From assembly GCA_012932865.1 (NCBI GenBank), contig SAXG01000041.1, forward strand, positions 124,001 to 188,000: a stretch of 64,000 nt of DNA, in the 5' to 3' direction. Position 1 is the first letter of the stretch; every line of letters begins with the position of its first letter. The notes under the pieces are model-generated. The model was given only the letters and a program-made list of their open reading frames with translations, had not been told where the DNA came from and ran no database searches. The position numbers and the translations under genes are program-made. Below are positions 19,475 to 27,189 of this stretch, one piece after another. Source of the stretch: Amylostereum areolatum. Its lineage: Eukaryota > Basidiomycota > Agaricomycetes > Russulales > Stereaceae.

Positions 19475-21756
19475 CACCGAAGAAAGTAAAAGAAGTTCAA
19501 TTGTTCCTCAGATTTGGAAACTTCTATCGACATTTCATCAGAGATTATTCTAAGATAGCGAGACCACTATTCCAACTCACGAAGAAGGACCATGACTGGA
19601 ACTGGACAACCGAGTGTGAAAACACCTTCAACAGGCTGAAACACGAATCCACGTCATCCCCAGTCTTAATCATGCCTGACGAGAAGAAACCGTTCCGTAT
19701 AGAAAGCGATGCCTCAGACTTCGCGTACGGAGCTATCCTATCACAACCGGACGAAACCGAAAGATGGCATCCGGTCACGTACCTGTCCAAATCATTGTCA
19801 CCAGCGGAACAGAATTACGAAATATACGACAAAGAACTCTTGGGAGTGGTAAAAGCCTTAGAGCACTGGCGACACTATCTAGAAGGAGCAAACCACAAGA
19901 TTGAAATCTGGACAGACCATAAGAATCTAGAATATTTTACAACAGCACAGAAACTTAATCGACGACAAGCGCGATGGAGCTTGTACCTATCCCGCTTCGA
20001 CTACACCCTGGTGCACAAACCAGGAAGTACAAACAAAGCGGACGGACTTTCTAGAAGATCAGATCATAAAGAAGACATTCCAAATAACGATGAACGAATC
20101 CTGCTCCACCCTTCGATATTCAAGGCTAGAGCCACCGGAAGGGGAACTGTCGAAGCGATCGGAGATAAAGAACTTCTCAAAGAACTAAGGAACTTCTCAC
20201 ACCTGGACGATGAAGTTTGGACAGCGTTAGATACGATCAAAAGATCAGGACCACGTACCCTTGCAAAAGGAATTGAAGATTGGAACTTTGAGAACGATCT
20301 GATCATCAGAAAAGGAAAGATCTACGTACCACAGAATCTCGAACTGCGACGCCTGATCCTAAAATCGCATCATGATCTCCAGACGATTGGACATCCAGGA
20401 GAAATGAAGACTCTAGAACTGATACAAAGAAACTTCTGGTGGCCGAAGATGATTTCCTTCGTAAAAGGTTATGTCCAAGGATGTCCCGTATGCCAGTCAA
20501 CAAAGAATGTCACGCATCCAGCAAAACATCCACTACAACCTACGGAAATACCAGAACGACCATGGGAAACAATCACATCAGATTTCATTACAGATCTTCC
20601 GATCTCCAACGGATTCGATTCGATCAACGTAGTCGTCGACAGGTTCACCAAAACCGCAGTATTCACGCCGTGCCTAAAGACGATCAACGCAGAAGAAACA
20701 GCTGATCTTCTGATCGACAATGTTTACAGACGATTTGGACTATGGAAAAGAATGATATCGGACAGAGGCCCTCAATTCGCATCCAAAGTATTCCAATCCA
20801 TCTGCGAAAGTCTCGGAGTTATCTCGTCGCTCAGTACAGCGTATCATCCCCAAACAGATGGCGAAACAGAAAGAGTGAATCAAGAATTAGAACAATATCT
20901 TCGAGCATTCTGCAACGGAGATCAAACGAATTGGGCAAAACTTCTACCAAAAGCAGAATTCGCACACAATATAAGACAACATTCAGCTACGAAAGCTTCC
21001 CTATTTGAACTCCTACACGGGTATCAACCGGTTTTCAACCCGGCAATACCAACCGATCCGCGAATACCGACAGCCGAAGAAAGAATAAAGAACCTTAAGG
21101 ACGCATGGGACAACGCAGAAGCAAGTCTGGAAATAGCTGCCAAATTAATGAAAATGCAGCATGATCAAACGTTCACACTGCGAGATCAACTCAAACAGGG
21201 TGACCAAGTATGGTTAGACGGAAAAAATCTTAACACGGTATACCCGAAAACTAAACTAGCACCAAAGCGATTTGGCCCATTCAAAGTTGAAAAAGTTATA
21301 GGACCAGTAACCTATCGCTTAGAACTACCGGCGAAATGGAAAATACATCCGGTATTTCACGCAGCACTGTTAATTCCGTTCAAAGAAACAGAACAATACG
21401 GCGAAGCTTACGAAAAACCACCTCCGGAACTAGTAAACGATGAAGAACTCTATGAACTAGAAACAATAATAGCCTCGAAACTAGACAAACGATATTCCGA
21501 ACCATTACATTATTTCGTAAAATGGAAAGGCTACCCAGACTCCGGTAACACATGGGAACCAGCATCTAATCTCGAAGGATCAAAAGATGCGATCGCAGAG
21601 TTCCACCGGAATAACCCGAAGGCACCGAGGTTGCTACCACAGCCAATCAAAGAGACCAACGAAGAATCTACTGATCTCGACGAGATCACTGTAACGCAAC
21701 AAGAGCGAAGGCCAACACGACGAAAGAAACACAAGACAAAAGTAAAACACTGGTGA
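19475..21756 (+). CDS. pol: Pol of B1, RNase H-integrase-chromodomain part
   Basis: Pol resumes after the C insertion with RT-thumb/connection KEVQ...FGNFYRHFIRDYSK. RNase H follows ([36 protein letters not shown]), then an integrase finger ([26 protein letters not shown]) and a core with [19 protein letters not shown] and [12 protein letters not shown]. The C-terminal chromodomain (YELETIIASKLD, YFVKWKGYPDSGNTWEPASNLEG) would steer integration to modified histones. It ends in a basic tail at 21756. The frame is intact over 751 codons. The region 20130-20399 is missing from B2. Confidence 0.93.
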
Positions 21757-21790
21757 GACTCATTCAGGCGAATGCACTGCCAACAGGGAG

Positions 21791-21800
21791 GGGATAAAAA
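21791..21800 (+). promoter_or_regulatory. TATA-like box before the B accessory cassette
   Basis: GGGATAAAAA, followed by CCCTACGGG, lies 36 bp before the first accessory ATG (21830). It is conserved at the same place in B2 (43128-43135). It suggests an internal promoter giving a separate mRNA. The leading G-run could also serve as a second polypurine tract. Confidence 0.4.
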
Positions 21801-21829
21801 CCCTACGGGTTCAACGAGACAGAACACCA

Positions 21830-22084
21830 ATGTCCACCACCCCAAACGCAGCCAACACCTCTCCCACCAATCCAATCGTCACTCCCAGCAATGTCGACCG
21901 CCTCCGTCTCATTTGCAACAAAGTACACTACACCCAACAGGAATGAACCCTCTGCGGAGACTGCTTCATCGCTCGATCCGCAACTATCCTCGCAATTAAG
22001 TCGGCATCTCCTCCGTCTAGGTCAGGACCAGACGGAAGAACAAGGGGTAAGCCGCTTAGAAGCACACAGAAGAAACCCAACTGA
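21830..22084 (+). pseudogene. ORF-x of B1 (broken), small Cys protein
   Basis: This is the counterpart of the 88-aa frame at 43164-43430. In B1 it is stopped by TGA at 21944-21946, where B2 has CGC. It shares MSTTPNAANTS, RLRLIC and the CGDCFIARSA motif (a possible zinc site with the earlier Cys). Its far end overlaps ORF-a in another frame. Confidence 0.45.
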
Positions 22085-23594
22085 AGCGCCTGGATTCCTC
22101 ACAGGTGCTAATGCAATCCCCGTTGCCCAAAGCAACGGAAGTCCCAACGCCCGATTCCCCGATGCTAGAAAGTCAGATAGCCCACATGATAGCCGGAGTA
22201 GCTCTCGAGCAGGCCAGGGAGCGGATCAGCGAACTCAGGCAGGAGTCGGCCGACGTCCAGAGCATCTTAGGGAATCACATCAAGATGCTCGACGAGGAGT
22301 TTCTTCAGCTAGACTCGAGGTACCTAACGCTCTCGACCGAGATGGAGGAGAGGGAGGTCAAACTCCTTCGATGACTCCGGAAGCTAGCGCAGCAGCTATA
22401 CTCAACGTCGCAGAGCTCCGAAAATTCCTTACTGAAGTCGGACTCAGAGTTAACTGGCTTAACTGGGAAAGACACACCTTCCGTGCCGCCTACGAAGGAG
22501 AAATCCTCCGAAGACGAATGGAAACTACTGGAGTTCCCCATATGTCTCCACGAGATGGCCCTGACATCGACCTTATCTTCCATGGACATCACATCTCCCC
22601 GGGCTATACTATTCGACCCGATCCCATCACGACCACCCTCACCAGATCCCCGTACCCTCCTAACGCCCCTCCGCGGCCCGTCACCACTCATACTCCGCCA
22701 AGATCCATACCCATCCCCGGCTTCAACCACATTAACCCCATCCAGCCTCCCGTCGTTGGAAACGACATACCCGGAAAGTACACCGGACAGCCCCGTACTC
22801 CCCCAGACCCCAGACAGCCAACCAGAAGATTCCCAACGGAAAATCCGCGACGAGTACCTTGGGCACCTTCTTCACTGCCAGCGGTGCCTAGACCGCCAAC
22901 TCCTTTCCCAACTTCTATTGACGACGCTCCCATGCCTTGGAACGGAAATCCCCCTGCTTATCCCTCCTTCCTACGCCCACACCCCGACCACACTAGTGAT
23001 CTCATCGCCCAAGATCCCCGAGTCACCCCACAGCGACGTAAACATGAATCTGTCGACTCCGACGGAAGATCACTCAAGCGGATCAGAGACGTCGACTTCC
23101 CCGATAAGTCGGGCGATGAGGAACTGCGACAAGATCCAGGAGATAATCCAACAGATGAGGGAAATCCAAGCTCGCGGGAGACAGGAGCGCAAGTCAACGG
23201 ACGAATCGGACAGTTCGGCGGAGGAAGTGGACAATCCGACGGACGACCAAGCGAAGGAAGTAGCCGAGAATCCCTCGGACGAATGGAACAACAAGCCGAC
23301 CCCATGGACGCAGGAACAGTGGGACACGATTCCTGTGAAGCCGCGGAAATGCTGCTGGAAATGCGGCGAGCGAGGCCATCTCCGCCGAGACTGTCCCCGT
23401 CGCAAGAACGCTCCCCCTCACTTCCCCCGATCGCAATCATGCTACCCTCTCCAACCACGGACTCCTCTTCCTCACCCGAACCATCCGGATACCAGCTACG
23501 GTCCAGGAACACTGATGTCCCACCCCCACCTCCGACGTACCGACGCTACCGCCCACGCCCACAGACAGCTTCTGGGCTTCCTCACGCGACGTGA
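21891..23594 (+). CDS. ORF-a of B1, accessory protein
   Basis: A 567-aa frame from ATG 21891, conserved along its length with the 580-aa frame in B2. Conserved segments are RLGQDQTEEQGVSRLEAHRR, the core VAELRKFLTEVGLRVNWLNWERHTFRAAYEGEIL, GPDIDLIFHGHHISPGYT, a long Pro-rich disordered middle, and the end PSGYQLRSRN plus a TYRRYRPRP tail. No known domain was recognised, and there is no signal peptide or membrane segment. Between 22105 and 23594 the other strand-mate frame, ORF-b, is also coding-like. A conserved 58-nt intron (22047-22104) lies inside it; leaving it in gives this protein. Confidence 0.6.
   Translation: MSTASVSFATKYTTPNRNEPSAETASSLDPQLSSQLSRHLLRLGQDQTEEQGVSRLEAHRRNPTEAPGFLTGANAIPVAQSNGSPNARFPDARKSDSPHDSRSSSRAGQGADQRTQAGVGRRPEHLRESHQDARRGVSSARLEVPNALDRDGGEGGQTPSMTPEASAAAILNVAELRKFLTEVGLRVNWLNWERHTFRAAYEGEILRRRMETTGVPHMSPRDGPDIDLIFHGHHISPGYTIRPDPITTTLTRSPYPPNAPPRPVTTHTPPRSIPIPGFNHINPIQPPVVGNDIPGKYTGQPRTPPDPRQPTRRFPTENPRRVPWAPSSLPAVPRPPTPFPTSIDDAPMPWNGNPPAYPSFLRPHPDHTSDLIAQDPRVTPQRRKHESVDSDGRSLKRIRDVDFPDKSGDEELRQDPGDNPTDEGNPSSRETGAQVNGRIGQFGGGSGQSDGRPSEGSSRESLGRMEQQADPMDAGTVGHDSCEAAEMLLEMRRARPSPPRLSPSQERSPSLPPIAIMLPSPTTDSSSSPEPSGYQLRSRNTDVPPPPPTYRRYRPRPQTASGLPHAT
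22047..22104 (+). promoter_or_regulatory. Predicted frame-switching intron (58 nt)
   Basis: GTAAGC donor and CCTCACAG acceptor; length 58, equal to host introns in this window. B2 has the same intron at 43393-43450 with a perfect CTAAC branch word. 58 is not a multiple of 3: splicing moves a ribosome from the ORF-a frame into the ORF-b frame exactly at 22105. Confidence 0.55.
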
Positions 23595-23790
23595 GAGCCT
23601 GACTCACGAAGCCGCCCAACACGCCACCAAACAGTGGCTGTACTGGGAGGACGCGGCACTCCGCACTCAACGGAAACCTCCCTCGCGATTCAACCACTCT
23701 TGGCGCGTCGACGATCTCTTCTGGAAAGAAGAGGACTGGGACTTGCAAGAAGTGGAAGAGTCGAAGGTTCACTGGCCGGAGCCTTGGTAA
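22105..23790 (+). pseudogene. ORF-b of B1, second CCHC protein (one nonsense codon)
   Basis: The frame follows the acceptor at 22105 and ends TAA at 23790. It is interrupted by TGA at 22372-22374, where B2 has CGA. The N-terminal 90 residues are a heptad-like helical region (ALEQARERISELRQESADVQ). Ser/Pro/Asp-rich linkers follow, then a CCHC knuckle CWKCGERGHLRRDC (23351-23392). The conserved C-terminal region contains LLGFLTRRESLTHEAAQHAT, QWLYWED and NHSWRVDDLFWKEEDWDLQE. The layout is Gag-like, but it is not the element's Gag. It may bind nucleic acid. Confidence 0.6.
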
Positions 23791-24003
23791 GCGCACGGAC
23801 GATCTTTCACCCATCACACGCACTCGGACTATCTTTCTCATCATCACCATCATCATCATCATTTACGTCTCCGTCTCGTTCCCATCATCCCGCCTTTACG
23901 ATTTCTCCTTACGATACTCCTCGGACTGATCACGGACTGCGCCCTCACTCGCACGCATATTTTCCTCGGACTTCTCTACTGTACGGGTTCCTATCGCTAT
24001 GAG
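23787..24003 (+). promoter_or_regulatory. Possible second intron at the end of ORF-b
   Basis: GTAAGC overlaps the TAA of ORF-b. The next 210 nt contain no AG dinucleotide until CTATGAG at 24001-24003, an AG-exclusion zone in pyrimidine-rich DNA. B2 shows GTAAGT (45160) and the same AG-free stretch to 45361. The same DNA also codes an open hydrophobic frame (23791-24186), so the two readings compete. Confidence 0.4.
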
Positions 24004-24186
24004 GAAGGCGAAATGTTTGGCATCTTTCCCTGCGACGCGCTGGACGCATCGCTTACTTACGACTCATGTCTGATTATGTACGAGTTTTCACTTACGATTA
24101 ACGGCAATGATTACATCATTGCCCCTCCGCATCGCAAGCATAAAAGGAAAGCCACAAAGACGATAACATCCTCAGACATCGTCTAA
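23791..24186 (+). other. Hydrophobic open frame after ORF-b
   Basis: The frame continues directly after the ORF-b stop for 131 codons with no ATG near its start. It contains a His repeat from a CAT microsatellite, then PLRFLLTILLGLITD, HIFLGLLYCTGSYRYEEGE and DSCLIMYEFSLTINGNDYIIAPPHRKHKRK. The B2 copy (45164-45460) is frameshifted near its end. It could be a membrane tail reached by readthrough, or simply intron sequence. Confidence 0.3.
24139..24147 (+). promoter_or_regulatory. TATA-like box before ORF-c
   Basis: CATAAAAGG, 79 bp upstream of the ORF-c ATG, is conserved in B2 at 45498-45506 within a conserved block AAAGCCACAAAGACGATAAC. The spacing suits a short 5' leader. Confidence 0.45.
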
Positions 24187-24218
24187 CAAACCAATCTGCA
24201 CCACCCAAACCAACCACT

Positions 24219-24602
24219 ATGTCTTCTACCCTCGCCTCCTCCTCGCGCAACCTCTCCACCACCGACTGCACTCCCCCTGACACTCCTCCTCCCTCGCCCG
24301 TCCCTTCGCGGACTCCCACACCCGACCCACGCAACGAAGAACTCCTCCGTCATCTCAAACGAGTCACGGAACTCCTAAACCGTCCGGACGTCGCTCGCGC
24401 CATGAAGAGGCCGAGAAGCTTAGACGAAGAAGCTATGCAGGAGTCGAAGGGAAGATGCGGTATCAAGGGACTCTTCCGAAAGCGCGGACCTCGGTTCAAG
24501 AGCCCGGATCACGCGACGACGGCGAGGATAGGGCATCAGTTAGGGGCTACTACGATAGACGGAGAGGACTTGAAAGTAGTAGAGGCATTGCTAAAGCGAT
24601 AG
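24219..24602 (+). CDS. ORF-c of B1, basic 127-aa protein
   Basis: A 127-aa protein from ATG 24219, nearly identical to the B2 copy at 45577. It has a Ser/Thr/Pro-rich N-terminus ending in TPTPDP, a helix NEELLRHLKRVTELLNRPDVARAM, and a basic region KRPRSLDEEAMQESKG followed by KGLFRKRGPRFKSPDHATTARIGH, ending VVEALLKR. It may be nuclear (basic cluster KRPR). No known family was recognised. It lies in the env position, downstream of its own TATA-like box. Its TAG is inside a hairpin. Confidence 0.6.
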   Translation: MSSTLASSSRNLSTTDCTPPDTPPPSPVPSRTPTPDPRNEELLRHLKRVTELLNRPDVARAMKRPRSLDEEAMQESKGRCGIKGLFRKRGPRFKSPDHATTARIGHQLGATTIDGEDLKVVEALLKR

Positions 24603-24617
24603 AATAGAATTCTATCG
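24597..24617 (+). terminator. Conserved hairpin at the ORF-c stop
   Basis: CGATAGAAT, a 3-nt loop AGA, and ATTCTATCG form 9-bp complementary arms spanning the ORF-c stop codon. The hairpin is conserved in B2 (45955-45975). It may mark an RNA processing point between ORF-c and ORF-d. The role is inferred only from position. Confidence 0.35.
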
Positions 24618-24635
24618 TTGAGGTCCGGGCAAGGA

Positions 24636-24642
24636 TATAAAG
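24636..24642 (+). promoter_or_regulatory. TATA-like box before ORF-d
   Basis: TATAAAG, 39 bp before the ORF-d ATG, is conserved in B2 (45994-46000) with the same spacing. Confidence 0.4.
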
Positions 24643-24674
24643 AGTGAACATCAGAAAACGACAAACCCAGAAGC

Positions 24675-24998
24675 ATGGTGCAATCAACACAATCACCCGA
24701 TCTAACGATTCTCAATACGCCCACTCCTCGCTGGCTCATCGCCGTCGTCAGCATCATCGTAGGACTTACGATCCTCACCTTCCTCGCATCAACCATATTC
24801 CTTCTCCAATGGCGAAGAGCGAACAATCGACAACACGTTCAAGACATCCCTCTAGAACCACTCCGATTCAGGAATCTACGGGACGTAGATTCTAGAGAGG
24901 GGGATAGTGTTACAACTCGTTCAAGGTACTTCATTTCTGTTGCTTTATTAGGAAGGACGTCGCTAAACAACGAGTTACAACTGTGCCCCAGCTCGTAA
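24675..24998 (+). CDS. ORF-d of B1, single-pass membrane protein
   Basis: A 107-aa protein from ATG 24675. A short polar N-terminus ends TPTPRW. One strong membrane segment, WLIAVVSIIVGLTILTFLAS plus TIFLL, is followed by QWRRA, an arginine-rich cytosolic start. The tail is IPLEPLRFRNLRDVDSREGDS. The last codons before the LTR are the polypurine tract (AGAGAGGGGGA), and the frame continues about 90 nt into U3. The 74 residues before the LTR are almost identical in B2, so the protein is conserved. The position and LTR overlap recall the end of retroviral env genes, but there is no signal peptide, glycosylation-rich ectodomain or cleavage site. Confidence 0.65.
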   Translation: MVQSTQSPDLTILNTPTPRWLIAVVSIIVGLTILTFLASTIFLLQWRRANNRQHVQDIPLEPLRFRNLRDVDSREGDSVTTRSRYFISVALLGRTSLNNELQLCPSS

Positions 24999-25456
24999 CC
25001 GTTCCGACGACATAGCCACGACTGTGCCACAGTTCATCGGCATCTCGACAACACAGCTACGACAGTGCCACTGTTCGTCGACATCTCGACAACGCAGCCA
25101 CGACTGTGCCCCAGTCGCGTTCCCGTAGATACTCGATGCGACCGTTGCTCAATGTACATATATTTACTCGACCTCCTCTCTTATAAAAGGAGGCTCAACG
25201 AACGAGCCATTCTTCAGCTCGTTCTCTTTGTAAATACAGGACTGTTCTAATAAGAACCTCCTCTTCTAAACGCTAAAGAGAATCCCAAGCAACTAAGTTG
25301 ATAAGCTCGCCTAAGTCTTCCGTAAAGACTTACTGCTTCGCTTATCGACCTTCACCTTTGTATAACCGAGACGTCTGGATCACCTGATCCCACCTCTCAC
25401 GCGTAAGAGTACTGTAGCCTGAGCCGCTTGTCACGTGATAAGGACCGTCCTTAACA
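24908..25456 (+). repeat. 3' LTR of B1 (549 bp)
   Basis: It is about 99 percent identical to 7196-7744 and is preceded by the polypurine tract. It is followed by the duplicated CATCA at 25457-25461, where A1 resumes. Confidence 0.95.
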
Positions 25457-25461
25457 CATCA

Positions 25462-27119
25462 AGGGTAAGACCTTTCGTCGCCGCCACCACGAACATAAGA
25501 TCCGCCAGGCAGTAAAAGCCGGCTACCTCACCAAGAAACTCCTCGGCCGTTGCCCCATTGCGGCGGACTTCTTCTAGACCATCATCACGTCTTCCACAGC
25601 CCCTCGTCCCCCCACCCCGAACCTCCCCCCAGGCGTTTTTCGAGACTACTGTCCCGAAGAATACTATATCCTCACCTCGCAGCAGACTAAGGAATCCGTA
25701 CGTTGGCTGCACGACGAACCAAACCGGCAACGTCGAGACTGGTACTTCGACGACCGCGACGAACAACCCTACGTCGAAGAATCGGATTTTGCCACCGCTG
25801 CGGACGTTCTACAGCGCTTCCTGAACCCCCCTCCGACCAACTCGCCCCCACCCCGTCGACGCACTGTAATTGAAGTCCCAGAAGGGATCAACCACAATGA
25901 CACAACTGGGAAGTGGTACGCCTATAGACGGAACAAGAACGGAACCCCAGGACGATCAGTAGTTGAGTGGCAGCCCACTTCGTTCAGTCCCGTCCAAGAT
26001 CACTGGTCGTGGCATCATAGCCAGCAATTCCTCACCCCCGCCGACTTCCTTGTCGCAAAACAAGTTGAGGACGAAGTTGAAGAAGCAGAAGAACACCAAC
26101 GAGAAACTCTACGCCGCCTTGATCAAGAACTCGCCCAATCCCTCACCATCCCCCTCCCCTTCGACAAGATGTCCGACGCCAAATCCAAACCTGCCGTCTC
26201 CAAGCGGGAGATCGGCCCCAAGCCAAAGCCATTCAAAGGCGATAGACGCGACACCCTCCGGTTCTCCCTCGAGCTCCGCATGTTCCTGCGCGTTAACAAG
26301 GATGTTTATGCCACAGATGACGCCAAGATGATGCTCCTCCTCAGCCTGATGGAGGACGACACGGCGAAAGCCTGGGCCACGCATCGCCGCATGGAACTCT
26401 TCGCCAACGAAGACGAGAAGGAAGACGCCGAAACCCTCGACCCCACGCCCCCAACACTCCACTATAGCTCCTACAAAGAGCTCTTCGAGAGGTTTGGCAA
26501 AGACTTCGTGCCCGTCGATCCGAAGATAGAGGCTCAGCGTAAGATCAACGAGCTCGCAATGACCACCCGGGACGTCACTGACTTTATCACCGAGTTTGAG
26601 ATGCTGGCAACCATGTCAGCGTACGACGACGAGGCGCTAATCCACTTTTTCAAGAAGGGACTTCAGCGTGACCTCGGCAAGCAGGTGGCCCGGTCGTACC
26701 CATTCCCCACCAAGCTCGTGGAGTGGAAGGAGCGTGCCCGCCGCATCAACCACCAGTGGCTCGAAGAGAACCCGGAGAGGAAGAGCAGTCAGTCCAAGGG
26801 GGCTGTCGCGCTCACCTCGAATGGTTCGACCAACGACTCCTTGTCGCGCCGAGTCGGCGCCTTCACCAACACCTCGACCCGCCCTGCAAAGCTGACGGAC
26901 GACGAGCGCACAAAGATGATGCGCGAAGGCAAGTGCTTCATGTGTCGACAAGCCGGTCACGTCTCTCGCGACTGCCCCAACCGCGACTCGAGCGCGCGAT
27001 GGGTGGGCGCAGTAGAGACTGGGTCCAAGGCCCCCCCCTGCCGACGAACACGGCTCCGTCCACTGCGAAAGCAGCTCCCGACCCATCCAAAACCATCGCG
27101 GCGATCACTCGCCAGCTGA
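25462..27119 (+). pseudogene. gag: ORF0 end and Gag of A1 (frameshifted)
   Basis: ORF0 continues from 7195 and ends at an in-frame TAG (25575-25577). The same frame goes on without another stop to the first Gag ATG at 26169, adding about 197 residues (EEYYILTSQQTKESVRWLHDE, GKWYAYRRNKNG) with no Met. Gag has an unusual KSKPAVSKREIGPKPKPFKGDRRDTLRF start, a capsid domain and a CCHC knuckle CFMCRQAGHVSRDC (about 26935-26976). A run of eight C at 27031-27038, where A2 has nine bases (CCCCTCCCC), shifts the frame and loses the normal C-terminus, which is still visible up to GATTTTTGA at 27185-27193. Confidence 0.85.
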
Positions 27120-27189
27120 AGGATCTGGACGCGGAAGGCAAGGAGCAGGCAGTAGCGCTGTTGAAGGACATCCTGGAATCGCAGGATTT

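Larger units (their letters stand above)
7196..25456 (+). mobile_element. Ty3/gypsy chromovirus B1 with extra 3' gene cassette
   Basis: Both LTRs are 549 bp and differ at about five positions, so the insertion is recent. The target duplication CATCA is perfect. The element itself carries two later insertions: a 491-bp MITE (10744-11234) and element C (11982-19474). After subtracting these it is about 10.3 kb, long for the group, because 3.15 kb of extra ORFs lie between pol and the 3' LTR. Its pol fragments are otherwise in frame, but the accessory region has two nonsense changes relative to B2. Confidence 0.95.

Noticed and set aside
24675..24998. ORF-d as a classical env gene
   Set aside because: No signal peptide, no ectodomain, no glycosylation sites and no protease site; only one membrane span in about 100 residues.
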